Origin: Monoplex corrugatus
Lineage: Eukaryota; Mollusca; Gastropoda; Littorinimorpha; Ranellidae
Direction: 5' to 3'
NCBI GenBank assembly: GCA_030674185.1
Contig: CM060312.1
Location: 4,295,240-4,359,239, forward strand
DNA: 64,000 nucleotides
In this document: positions 51,937 to 61,942 of the stretch, piece after piece
Numbering within the stretch: the first letter of the stretch is position 1
Layout: each line of letters begins with the position of its first letter
Notes under the pieces: model-generated
What the model was told of the DNA's origin: nothing
Seen by the model: the letters and a program-made list of their open reading frames with translations, nothing else
Databases searched by the model: none
Program-made: the position numbers and the translations under genes

Positions 51937-53730
51937 TCATCTTCCGAGACTTTTTACTGGCTCTTCTGTGACAGTGGGGATGGCTTGGTTGGCTACCATG
52001 AATTTGACTGAATCTGCCACTTTTCCTTTTCGCAGTGAGAGACTTCGGGATTTCTTAGGTTTGAACCTCATTCTTGAAGAGGCCACCAGCTCATCCAGCT
52101 GCTTTAAGATTTGGTGTGTCTCTTCCTCATCCGTGGACAAGACTGTTGTGTCATCCATGAAAGCTTTCAGAGGAGGCATCTGGTATCCATCTCCCAGATT
52201 CACTGGACCTGAACTCTTCATTGCAGCTTTCAAGATGACTTCCATTGCCAACACGAACAGTATGGGAGAGATTGCACAGCCCATTGCAATGCCCACCTCT
52301 AGGTCTATCCAGTCCGTGGTGTATTCTTTGGTAGAGAACCGCATTGAGAACCCTTGGAAATACTTCCTCAGCATTGTTCGGATGTTTTCTGGGATGTGAT
52401 ACATTTCAAGAGCCAGCTGGATCATATCGTGTGGAACTGATCCATATGCATTCGCCAGATCAAGCCAAACTACGTCAATGTCTCTCTTCTCTGTTCTTGC
52501 TTTTTGGATGGCATCCCAAATCAACGTGGCATGTTCCAAGCATCCAGGCATTCCTGGTATGCCTCCCTTTTGGACTGACATATCCAGATACTTGTTTTCA
52601 GTCAGGTATTTTGTCAATCTTGCTGCCATAACAGAGAAGAAGATTTTCCCCTCGACGTTCAGAAGTGATATTGGCCTGAACTGATTGATGCTGCTGGAGT
52701 TCTGCTCCTTCGGAATGTACACTCCTTCAGCTCTCATCCATTGGTCGCTGATCTTCTGGTTCCTCCATGCTGATCGAATCATCTTGTGGAGCCACTCGAG
52801 CACTTTTGGGCATTTCTTGTAGAGCAGGTATGGTATTCCGTTTGGTCCAGGTGCTGACTTGGCTCTGGCTTTCTTTACTACGTTCTTCACTTCATCCAGT
52901 GTTGGTGGTTTGTTATTGAATTTTCCTTCTGGCGCTGCAGGCCAAACCAGATTTTGGATTTCAAGTGGTGCCTCGCGCTGAGAATCGGAATATGTTTCCC
53001 TGAGATGCTGCTCTAGGGTTTCCTTGCCCACTGTGAGAGTCCCTGATTTGGGTTGTTCAAACAGCTTTCTTGCAAAGTCAAAGGGATCTTTGAAGAAACG
53101 ATCTTGAGTCTTCTTCTTTTTGCTCTTTCTTCGCCTTGCTGATTCCACTTTGCTGAGAGCATTGTGTTTGGCCTTCAGATCTTTCCAGAGTTCCAGGAGC
53201 CCTTGCTTCTCGAATTCTGAGGCAGTTTTCATTCGCTTTTTAAGCTTCCTTTTCTCCCTCCGGATGCTCTCCATCTGTTGCTGTCTTCTGGATTTCTGGG
53301 GAGGCGTTTTTGTCTTTGGCTGCTTCACTCCATAAGTGTCCCTGCAGATAGAGTATATGATGTCTCCATATGTGTCAAGTTTGTGTTCCAGCGTACTGTT
53401 CCCTATTAGCGCATTCAGCTTAAGGACAAGTTCCTCATCTAATTTCTCCCATTGTTCTTTTGCACCGGCAGGCGGCAAATTGAGTTTTCCACGTTTGGCG
53501 TTAAGAGCTTGTGCAAAATCCACATCAGAACCGTCAGCGTGGATGTCCTCGGCACTATGGTTTAATTCCTGGCCTTGGTCATCCAACGTCTCACCTGCTA
53601 TCGCAGTGCGCTGCTGCTGGTTCGTATGTGTCTTCAAACAGCCCATTTTTGTCCTGTGGATCTTCATGCCGCGTTTGGTGGTGAATCTCCTTCCACACGC
53701 ACACGGAAATTCCAACTGGTCATTAATCAT
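51937..53730 (-). pseudogene. R2-like polyprotein, N-terminal zinc finger and reverse transcriptase
   Basis: 597 codons from ATG 53730 to an in-frame TGA at 51939-51937. Residues C10, C12, H25 and C31 form a nucleic-acid-binding zinc finger. A basic stretch (about 140-215) follows. RT blocks: KSAPGPNGIPYLLY (291-304), FRPISLLNVEGKIF (351-364), WLDLANAYGSVPHD (422-435, catalytic D424), GIAMGCAISPILF (480-492), AFMDDTTVL (523-531, catalytic DD) and KPKKSRSLSL (557-566). The frame is open upstream of the ATG to a TAA near 53846 without another Met, so the true start is uncertain. The TGA sits where related proteins have Trp (GR-W-YDDSLKD), and the frame simply continues after it, so it looks like a point-mutation stop. 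Confidence 0.85.
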
Positions 53731-53965
53731 GGTCCGTTGTGCGTTTCCAGTCGTGATGGAGTCAGTGCCGATGGATTCATCATTCTCTCCCCCTTTCGGT
53801 GAATCCTGGGAGCATCTTTCATTTGGAAAACTCGTGGCATGTTATCAAAGGCAAGGTGGGAAGCCAACCCACAAAGCCCGCAGATCTAGTCTTTCCCAGT
53901 GTCCTTCGGTCTTTCCCGAATGTCCTCCGAACTATTCCCGGAAGTCAATGGACTGACCATGTGCA

Positions 53966-54306
53966 GGTAGAAAGAAACTCTAGGGAGAGCTAGACAACAG
54001 AAGGTCTTCAGAGAAGTAACCCCCTTTAGACAAGTGTTTCGGCCCTGAATTCCTTACACTCTCGGGGGGCCGGGCCACATCCAGGTCATGACTCCTGGAT
54101 GCCCTTCTGCTGTTGTCTATTTTTTTTTTTTTTTTTTTTTCCCACGCCGGGGATCGAACCTGGGCGATTCTGCGCTTCAAAACTGCGGTACGCGGTTTTA
54201 CCAATGTGCTAACGGGGCACACATCATCTGTAGGGAATTTAATCCTTATGAAGTTCACTTTTTTGGTTCCTCCTTGCCCAGATCCAGCTTGAGCTCCTTT
54301 CTGCTG
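53966..54306 (-). mobile_element. Second 191-bp terminal copy of the R2-like element, interrupted by a SINE
   Basis: After removal of a 150-bp SINE-plus-duplication (54068-54217), this is base-for-base identical to 50360-50550. In element orientation it lies directly upstream of the full element and carries the same last codons plus the 3' UTR. That makes it a 5'-truncated tandem copy, or a terminal direct repeat. It ends exactly where LINE-A resumes (54307). Confidence 0.88.
54068..54212 (-). mobile_element. tRNA-derived SINE with 5-bp target duplication
   Basis: On the minus strand: A box TTAGCACATTGGTAA (about 54212-54198), B box GGTTCGATCCCCG (54160-54148), a run of 21 A (54140-54120), then a 52-bp tail with CATCCAGGAGTCATGACC. 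CGGGG occurs on both sides (54063-54067 and 54213-54217) but only once at the matching place in 50360-50550, which proves the insertion. The tRNA fold is degenerate, so it is not called a tRNA gene. A poly(A) followed by a unique tail is unusual. Confidence 0.85.
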
Positions 54307-54695
54307 ATATATACTGTTTCAGAGTTGCCCTTTCACAAATAAGGTTGAACGTTTTACCACTAAACAATAATATAAATAGATACAGTGAATCTGATCAAGA
54401 AAAGGTGTGTCCATTTTGCAGGACAGAATCTGAAAACGAAGAACACTTATTATTTAGATGTTCCACTTACGCTGATCTCAGGGCGAAATTTTTAAAGGAT
54501 TCAGTCAGCATGCCTATGTGCATACTGCTCCAGTCAACAAATAGCCACCGAAGCCACAGCGTATCCAGATACGTTTTCCACGCCATGAATAGGAGAAAAA
54601 AATTGTTAAAAGGAGAAGAAAAGTAAATAGTTATGTAGATACTAGCACTAGAATTTCAGACAATACTTAATTTCAATTGTAAAAAAAAAAAAAAA
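54307..54695 (+). mobile_element. LINE-A, right piece: C-terminal zinc knuckle and poly(A)
   Basis: The LINE-A reading resumes in frame (IYCFRVALSQIRLNVLPLN) when joined to 50359. It contains a CCHC knuckle (CPFCRTESENEEHLLFRC), stops at 54624-54626, and has a short 3' UTR ending in about 15 A at 54681-54695. Confidence 0.88.
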
Positions 54696-54699
54696 TGTT

Positions 54700-56137
54700 T
54701 CTTTGAATATGAAAGGGGTGCTCATATAGAGTGTGTATATGTGCCTGTGTATTCACATTGACGTCGGTGTACTTGTGTGCATACATAGGTGATAGTATCT
54801 ACATTATGTATATGTGTGGATACATATGTATATATCTATGTGTGTATATATGTATGAGTGATTATGTATGTGTGCGTGTATATAGATGTGTTTTTTGTGT
54901 GTATGTGCGTTTATACATAACCTTCAATTCAGTCTATGGCCTGAACCATTGCTGACCGCCGAAGATTGAGTTATCTCTGAACTAAAAGATGCACGAAGTG
55001 CTAAATATGCGTTGAATGATCATTTGGTATTGTCTCAATGTCAATTGTTTTGGTAAATGAGTGACTGATCTGCGATTAGTCTGATTAATTGATTGGCATT
55101 ATGAATGTCTGTTTTTGCCAATTAACCGACTGTTTTGGGGTCGAATTGCTCTTATGTCATATATTTCTTGGTTCACTTCATTGTACATTAATTCCATTGA
55201 TTGGTTTAGATTCACTGGTGAATAAATTGATAAACTGAACGCATGATTAGCTGACAACGGAATGATTATATAATTTGTTAATTGATGGCGATGGGTGGCT
55301 CACCGACTGATCGATTTATAGATTGATGGTTTTAGCTATTGATCGATCAGTGATTGAATTATGGAACGTATGAAGATTGATTTGAAGTAACGATTGCAAA
55401 TTGATATATTGAACTCAGTTAAATTCTAGGTTATCTGGTCGATTAAGTCACTGGATGACTGATTAACTGGTTAAATGATTGATCGATTGATTGATTGAGT
55501 GAGGGAGTGATTACGTGAAGTGATTGTTACTGAAGTGATATCGATTGTACAGTTGGATGATGCATCTGACCCAGTCAATTGAAAGCTGATTTGTCAGTTG
55601 ATTCACGGGCTGAATGGCGGATTATTTGATTGATCAACTGGTAAATCAGTTGATTGATTGGTTAATTGATTGGTTGACTGATTGATTGATTGGTTGGTTG
55701 GTTGATCGATTGATGGATTGAGTGTTTATGTCAAGTAGCTGCGGTTGAATATATTGATCAACTGTATGATCACTGAAGGGTACTAGAAACGTCAGATCTG
55801 TGCACTAATTGAATGGTTTGTTTGTCTGATAGCCAGTTATTGTAAAATTGACAGTTGGATGAATGATATAGATGCGGTTAATGACAAATATTCTTAGCTG
55901 GCCAGTTAAGGAATATGGACTAGAATACAAATGAAAGGACCACTGTAAATGCAAAGATGAATGTATCCCAGCTTATGTGACGGTAAACGATAGAAGGGGA
56001 CAATGTGACAGAGTTCACTGCAGTTTGATAGTATAACTTGTATGAATGTATAAGAAACCTGATCTCCTCCCCTCCCCTTTCCCATGCATGTATTGTGGCC
56101 TAAGGCCGATGTACAATAAACATTTTCTGAGTTCTGA

Positions 56138-56140
<3 letters not shown>
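54700..56140. other. Low-complexity DNA: TGTA-rich, then TTGATTGA-rich
   Basis: 54730-54940 is rich in TATGTGTGTA. 54960-55760 is a diverged (TTGA)n/(ATTG)n cryptic repeat (GATTGATTGGTTGATCGATT-like). No gene is seen. Confidence 0.7.
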
Positions 56141-56236
<96 letters not shown>

Positions 56237-56245
56237 CTCTCTCTG
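56141..56245. repeat. (CT)n microsatellite
   Basis: About 100 bp of CT. Arg/Glu and Ser/Leu frames are artefacts. Confidence 0.97.
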
Positions 56246-56479
56246 AAATCGTGCTGTATACACTGGAAAACTAAAAATTCCTTGCAGTTTATGACAGATC
56301 GTTTTCCACTTCTTACTGAGATGTTTGACAAAGCCCAGGATAAGGGAACTCTTCCATTCTATAAGACACAGTGGAGCAGAATAACAGTCTACTGCAACAT
56401 GTCACATTCATAAAATGAAATAACCGAATGAAGTATCAGGTAAGATTGCTGATCTATTCTTGTTTTTGTCCGGACAAAA

Positions 56480-56835
56480 TCAGTGGTCAAAAGATTGCGA
56501 GGTGCGAGTTCAATCCGCCCGGACACCTCCACCAGCTGGGTAAAAGGTGGACATTTTTTCGAACTTCCAACACCTGCTGGTGCTGAAAACCATGCAGAAT
56601 ATCAAATATGCACAGATCCTGGAAGTCATGGAAACAGTAAAACACCCAACATCACGCCCACCAAAGATACAGACTGTACAACAACATAGTGGACTGTGAT
56701 CACTTCGCCAAACAGCTTGAGTTCTCCATGCTCCACTAAAAATCTGATTATGTGTAATGTGCGTCGAGTTCAACTGAATTAGAAGAAAAGTGCTAAAAGA
56801 TTTATAATGATAATGCTGTGAATTTGTTTTCTTGC
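56480..56835 (+). mobile_element. tRNA-SINE copy of a mollusc-type family
   Basis: A B-box-like GCGAGTTCAATCCGCCC follows a degenerate head. Next is CAGCTGGGTAAAAGGTGGAC and ATTTTTTCGAACTTCC, then ATCAAATATGCACAGATCC and GGAAACAGTAAAACACCCA. The order fits the conserved body of tRNA-SINEs I associate with molluscs. The AT-rich tail ends near 56830. The family name is not asserted. Confidence 0.65.
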
Positions 56836-56839
56836 CTTT

Positions 56840-57130
56840 TGTGTATGCTTGACAAAGGTCAGTCAGCAGATAATATGCACCTGTCTTGTTCTGATGATTA
56901 ACCCTTTGACGCCTACACCCTATCAACCAACTGAAAAACTTAACCTTTTGACTTCCTCACCCTATCCACCAGCTTCCTGCAGTTTTTTGCTGTGTTATCA
57001 TGGTTGACAATGCAGGTTGCTGGTGGACAGGGTGCGGGAGTCAAAGGGTTAAGTACTCGTTCTGATTCTGTTTTCACATGTTTCTTAGTCTCGACTTGCT
57101 TGAACACTGGCGATCACTTTGATTCAGATT
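56840..57130 (+). repeat. Dispersed family T copy, split by a MITE
   Basis: Left piece 56840-56897: GACAAAGGTCAGTCAGCAG, CACCTGTCTTGTTCTG. Right piece 57053-57130: GTACTCGTTCTGATTCTG, TTTTCACATG, ACACTGGCGATCACTTTGAT. Both pieces align without gap to 23628-23760 and 61545-61670 once the MITE is removed. Confidence 0.75.
56902..57048. mobile_element. TTAA hairpin MITE, CCCTTTGACTC family, with proven empty site
   Basis: 147 bp between TTAA 56898-56901 and TTAA 57049-57052. The left end is CCCTTTGACGCC and the right end GGGAGTCAAAGGG. The inner left arm and apex (CACCAGCTTCCTGCAG) are present; the inner right arm is deleted, and the outer right arm (GGTTGACAATGCAGG) is kept. Confidence 0.9.
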
Positions 57131-57439
57131 TTGAAAAATCGTTTTTTCGTTGGACACTGGGGTGAGTCCGCCTACAACAAAGTACGCTGGCGATAGCAGT
57201 GTACGCAGGGCACAGTCCAGCTGGAACAGCACAGAACAGTTGATATTTAACAGAAGAGAAAAAACTGACAGAAGCAAAACCAGGGTGCCACAGGAATCTT
57301 CCCTTGAAGTGTCTGTGGAAGAACATGTACGCCACATGAAGGCCTGCACCAGGCACCGAGGATCAGTGTGATTCCTTGTGTCAGACTGACAGTTCAGTCT
57401 CTGCCTGCAACACTTAAAAATAACTGTATTGTGTGCGGT

Positions 57440-57725
57440 TTGTACAAGAGAGATTTGCCACATTCGGACATGCATTCCACCCAAACCTGCAAGCAATTAT
57501 CAAGACAGACTCCTTGAGCCTGTGCAAAACCACATACACCGGCCAGTAGAAGAAGGGTAGGGGGAAGACCTCTGAAACACCAAGCTGACACCAGCAGAAT
57601 GATGGCAGCATTAAGATTGGAAGCCAACAGACCAGTGTTTAATGTTGTGGACTGGGACTGAACTCAAGACAGCTCAAACTGCCTCCTCTTGCTACAACTC
57701 CCCATAAGGAGAACATTGGATACTG
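57440..57725 (-). mobile_element. Dispersed SINE-like family S copy, uninterrupted TTAA site
   Basis: In minus orientation: A-box-like GTAGCAAGAGGAGG, B-box-like GAGTTCAGTCCCAG, ACACTGGTCTGTTGGC, CAATCTTAATGCTGCCATCA, then a pyrimidine-rich stretch, CAGGTTTGGGTGGAATGC and CTCTTGTACAAACC. A 77-codon frame across it is Cys-containing and starts hydrophobic. The family alignment indicates a SINE-like repeat, so no peptide gene is called. Confidence 0.7.
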
Positions 57726-57739
57726 ATAATTCTGTTTGA

Positions 57740-58140
57740 TCCAGAGAGTAGCAAGTAGTCCTGATGAGACTCCACACCTGCTACAACCAGCTGAACACCC
57801 ACATGAACTGCACTTTGAGACTTACACCTTCACCAACCTGCCCTTGCAGTAAAGAGGGTCTGACAGCTATACCTATACTGTAACATGTCACCTCTACATG
57901 TGGACTGACAGCTATACCTATACTCTAACATGTCACCTCTACACGTGGACTGACAGCTATACCTATACTGTAACATGTCACCTCTACACGTGGACTGACA
58001 GCAGACATGGCTGACTACAGCTCCTTTGACCACCAAGCTCCATGGCAGCCAGCAGGAACTAGAAAAAACAAAACAAAAACAACTACATTCATCATCAAAT
58101 TTGGTATGACCACATAGCCAGTGAATGAAGAGAAAAGTCA
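57740..58140 (+). pseudogene. LINE C-terminal fragment with internal 45-bp x3 repeat
   Basis: From 57764: MRLHTCYNQLNTHMNCTLRL, then TPSPTCPCSKEG, the familiar zinc-knuckle tail of non-LTR retrotransposons (RLNAHM...PSPTCPCG). A triplicated 45-bp unit (GGACTGACAGCTATACCTAT..., 57865-57999) interrupts it. Then LTTAPLTTKLHGSQQELEKT continues the same tail. The 61.2 kb fragment is a related copy. Confidence 0.65.
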
Positions 58141-58374
58141 AACACAAAGCTCTAAACACTTTCAGTTTCAGTTTCAGTTTGTCAAGATGACGTCTCCGCG
58201 CTCGGAACAAATTCCACGTGCATTAACGTCACAGGTGCTATGCGTATGGCGATCATGGCACAATCCTTAAGCCTGCACATAAACCAATGTGCTGGCCAGG
58301 TCCTAGGCCCTATCTAGACTATGTTTTACCTTGTCTATATTTTGTACTGGTATTTTATCAGTCTATAGATGCAC

Positions 58375-58495
58375 CCTTTACCTTACCCAGCAGGCGGCAG
58401 AAACCCATGCAGGATCAAACTCACACCTTCCGTTTGGACGTTCGACGTTTTACCCATTTTACTATCGCACGGTGCCGTGACCAGGAGGATACTGT
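58375..58495 (-). mobile_element. tRNA-SINE head, same family as 56.5 kb
   Basis: Minus strand: GCGATAGTAAAATGGGTAAA (A box region), GTGAGTTTGATCCTGC (B box), then GCCTGCTGGGTAAGG, which parallels the CAGCTGGGTAAAAGG of the 56.5 kb copy. Confidence 0.55.
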
Positions 58496-58944
58496 GTCTG
58501 CCCATTAGAACCAGGAATGTAATTGTTCAAGAGCTATTCACAAACTGTCAGGTCCATATACATTCCACATAAATTCATTCAGTCATCTTCTCCTGATCAA
58601 CCAGAGAAGTTTTATTGTTTTTTGTTCGAGTTTTGTGCATCTGTTCATGGTTTGTTAGAAGGTGTCTACAGGCCTTGTGCCTGTAAGCCTGGTATCTCTG
58701 ACTTATCCTTGTTAAGTCTTCTGTAGGGGTTATCACACCCTTGGCTCATGGCCATAAGATCTAAGCCATGAATACACAAGGCCTTTGGCGACCTTTGTCA
58801 AACTGATGTCTCTGTCATAGGACATATAGTGTATTCTTCAGACGTAGCCCTGCCAAGTTCCACTCCATCCCATCCATCTTGGAAAAAAAAGGAAAAAGAC
58901 ACAGAGAGAGAGAATATATTGTAACAGTGCGTGCGTGCGTGCGT

Positions 58945-58975
<31 letters not shown>

Positions 58976-59027
58976 GTTGTGTGTGTGTGTGTGTTGTGTG
59001 TTGTGTGTGTGTGTGTGTGTGTGTGTG

Positions 59028-59060
<33 letters not shown>

Positions 59061-59158
59061 GTATGTGTGTGTGTGTGGTGTGTGACACTGAATATGACAA
59101 CTTGGGCCAATGGTCATTCGCCAAAACGTTTTTGGTACGTATACCCCAGCTCCACATC

Positions 59159-59248
<90 letters not shown>

Positions 59249-60397
59249 TGACAGAGGCAGGATGAGAGCTTGAGTCACGGGTCACGCACTTTACTGCCCT
59301 CCTGTCTCTCCCCCCCCCCCCCCCCCTCCTTGGTTTCGTCATTGTTGGTGATTGTTTTGGTGAGTGATGAGAGTGTGTGCCTTGGTTTGATTCTTGACTT
59401 CAATATTTGGCGCCTTATAAACATCGTTATTATTATCCTGACAGAAACTACTACCAGTTGGTCTGGGACTGCTTATTCGGCCAGACCACCTGGCTTGTTC
59501 TGCGGCTAACCTCCATTATCAGAAAGCCATCTGCTAGCCACCACTGGAAACTCGCTTGGTTGGGGATCATCACCACACTACCAAGCTGCGGTTGTGCTTC
59601 CTACTGGCTGTGTAGTTCAGATGTTTGACAGATCATCCCAGATGAAGCAGACGTTGGACACTTTAACCAAATATCACCCGAAACAGAGCAGCTTTGTCCA
59701 AAGAATAAAAGGCTATTGAGATAAGCCTGCCCAAAGAGACATTTTTATCATCATTTTTGCCACAGCTAGAACTGTGGACACCAGACTAGCTAGATTTTGA
59801 AGTCCATAATTATGTTTCCTAAGTCAATTCAGCTGAAGTACAAGATTAAACAGCCGGGTTCTTATGTTGCCAAGACAGAAGAGTATTATCCACAGGAGGC
59901 ATGGATACATATATGTATACCTGTATACACTAATGGGTCAGCCATTATTGCTGTGACCAACCCAGGAGCTGCATCTTGATCAACTTCCCAGGGACTAAAC
60001 AGCTACAACTGCCTGCGTTGTACATGCAAATACTGTACCAGCTACCACGCACAGAGGCACACATGCAAGCGGCCTGCGTGGTTTATAATTTAAAAGATAA
60101 ACTTCAAAAAAGGATGTCAAAGATGACACATATCTATCAGTTGGTCTTCCTGTCACCAGTGTCAGATGCCCTCACTGTTCTCCAAAAAGTTTCCCACCTG
60201 ACCAAGGTCTTCCAGCAGGTCTGAAGAACCAGAAAAGAAGTCCTCCAATGGATCCCCACCCACTGTGGGATAAACCAGGAAATGAGACGGTAGATATAGA
60301 TATGTTAGCAAAATGATGACCCAAGTAAGATCAACAACAGCATCAGCTACAGCAACAACAACAGCAACAAAAAAGTGAAGCATAACAAGATTACTTC
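58496..60397. other. Non-coding stretch with large (TG)n tracts and poly(C)
   Basis: (TG)n with breaks lies at 58927-59085, pure (TG)n at 59160-59250, and poly(C) at about 59310-59327. A retroposon-like tail (TTGGCGCCTTATAAACATCG plus TTATTATT) lies at 59409-59436. No gene is recognised. Confidence 0.6.
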
Positions 60398-60401
60398 TTA
60401 A

Positions 60402-60502
60402 CCCTTTGACTCCCGCACCCCATCCATCAACTGCAAAAAAATTAATCCTTTGACTCCCTCACCCTGAAGGAAGCTGGTGGATAGAGTGAGGGAGTCAAAG
60501 GG
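60402..60502. mobile_element. TTAA hairpin MITE, CCCTTTGACTC family, short form
   Basis: 101 bp between TTAA 60398-60401 and TTAA 60503-60506. The left end is CCCTTTGACTCCCGCACCC and the right end GAGGGAGTCAAAGGG. The inner arms meet at CCTGAAGGAAGCTGG. The outer right arm is missing, so the right end is an inner arm. Confidence 0.85.
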
Positions 60503-60608
60503 TTAATCTTGATCTTGTCGTTGAGTGTCCACAATCATCACGTTGATTATTCTGATACTTTTACAAGGGGGGTACGCAAAAAACAAACAAACAAACAAAC
60601 TACTACTA

Positions 60609-61122
60609 GTGGAGTATACGAGCTCCCGACGTGAACACGCCAGGAACGGGGCTCAAACCACTGCTTCAGCCAATGAATCGTTCCACACAGGGATGGTTTG
60701 CGGGAGGAACGAATAAATTCTGTAGTCCCGTGAACACTGAAGTCTAGCAAGCTGCCTTGAGTGTGCTCTTCTGTCCCTGTCCTTTGGTGCTCTCAGCTTT
60801 GGTTCTTGGGATTTGTGTAGTTTGCTAGAATCCACCTGGACCATGTTGTTAATGATTTTGTACATCATGGTGAGCCTTGCGATCTTACGTCGGCTTTGTA
60901 CGGATGTCCATCCGAGGTGTGTAACATGGTGACGCTGGCGGTTCTTTTGTAGCGATTTAAAACAATACGTGCTGATCTTCGTTGCACGGCCTCAATTTTT
61001 GTGATCTGTCCTTCTTTATACGGGCCCCACACAGTACTTATATATATTCGAGAACAGGCCGCACCATTGCCTTATAGGCTGTCTCTTTGAGTCTGATGTC
61101 ACTGACTCTGAGTTTCTTCGCA
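60609..61122 (-). pseudogene. CR1/Jockey-type LINE, C-terminal half, decayed
   Basis: Minus strand: LRVSDIRLKETAYKAMVRPV near 61115-61050, a stop, then GPYKEGQITKIEAVQRRSAR. A frameshift follows, then LGWTSVQSRRKIARLTMMYK, then INNMVQVDSSKLHK, and YSFLPQTIPVWNDSLAEAVV with the stop at 60653. These are successive C-terminal blocks of CR1/L2/Jockey-group reverse transcriptases. At least two frame breaks are present. The 3' end runs into (AAAC)n at about 60580-60600. Confidence 0.8.
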
Positions 61123-61198
61123 AGTTAAGTTTTTGCTTTGCTAGAATGGTTGCAATGCAGGATGCTGATGGGCAAGGTGCAGGAGTCAAAGTATTACG
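61123..61198. mobile_element. Half of a hairpin MITE (right arm)
   Basis: AGTTAAGTTTTTGCTTTGCT, ATGGTTGCAATGCAGGATGC and GGTGCAGGAGTCAAAG match the outer right arm of the CCCTTTGACTC family. The left arm is absent. Confidence 0.65.
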
Positions 61199-61234
61199 CC
61201 AAGGACACACAGTGACCAGCATAAAGTGGTCCTG

Positions 61235-61500
61235 ATATGGTTCTGCATCGGCCCAACTGGCTCAACGCTCACATGAACCGCAAAACCGCAAGTCTACACG
61301 ATGCCTTTACCAACATGCCTGTGCCTCAAGAGGATCAGACGGCAGAACGGCGGTGTCGCCTCTATCAAACTGAGCGACGGGAAACACGGCCCACTTATAC
61401 CTCCATGGCAGCCGGCAGGAACTGAAAACAAACAAACAAACAACAACAACAATAAAAACGGCCACATTCATCACCAGACGTGGTCTGACCATAATGACGA
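61235..61500 (+). pseudogene. LINE C-terminal fragment, related to 57.7 kb copy
   Basis: RPNWLNAHMNRKTASLHDAF, then PQEDQTAERRCRLYQTER, then (after a CAAA/CAA run) ATFITRRGLTI. This is the same LINE tail as at 57740-58140, with frame breaks. Confidence 0.6.
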
Positions 61501-61529
61501 ACGGGAGAAGTGGTCTTTCTTATTACGTT

Positions 61530-61675
61530 TGATAAACTTCACAAACAAAGGCCAGGCAGTTGGCAGAAAATTTGCGCCTGTCTTGTTTTGTGAATGAAAT
61601 TCGCGTTCTCTTTCGATTTCCTGCGTTTCTGTGTCTATCTGTGTGAACGCTGGCAGTTGCTTCGATTCAGGTCCA
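61530..61675 (+). repeat. Dispersed family T copy
   Basis: CAAAGGCCAGGCAGTTGGC, GAAAATTTGCGCCTGTCTTG and GAACGCTGGCAGTTGCTTCG align with the copies at 23.6 and 56.9 kb. The TTAA is changed here. Confidence 0.7.
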
Positions 61676-61859
61676 TGTGAAATATATTCTACATGCGGAG
61701 ACACCGTCTTCACAAACTGAAACTAGAATTGTGTAGCAAGTACACGGGAAACACTGTCAGAGTAGCTTCCCTTGTTTCTGTTTACTTGTGGATTTCGCAA
61801 ACACAGATGAGAGGAGCTTCTTCTGGCTGGCTGGCTGAGACTACCAGTCTCTTGCCAAG

Positions 61860-61942
61860 AAATGATTGAGCAACATTGCCGTTAGGCCTATTGATAGCAG
61901 AAATGATTGAGCAACTTTGTCATTAGGCCTATTGCATAGCAA
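61860..61942. repeat. 41-bp tandem duplication
   Basis: AGAAATGATTGAGCAAC and TTAGGCCTATTG occur twice in tandem with a few differences. Confidence 0.85.

Larger units (their letters stand above)
50360..53965 (-). mobile_element. R2-superclade non-LTR retrotransposon inserted in LINE-A
   Basis: A 3.6 kb antisense insertion. In element orientation it has a 5' region without a good ATG before the N-terminal zinc finger, one long reading frame (RT, zinc knuckle, restriction-like endonuclease) and a short 3' UTR ending GAGTTTCTTTCTACC. The last 191 bp (50360-50550) is identical to the sequence immediately upstream of its 5' end. The architecture (single ORF, N-terminal zinc finger, C-terminal REL endonuclease) is that of the R2/R4/NeSL/Hero group. 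Confidence 0.85.

Noticed and set aside
54141..54212. Functional tRNA gene
   Set aside because: A and B boxes are present, but the acceptor and anticodon stems do not pair properly. The unit is a SINE head with a target duplication.
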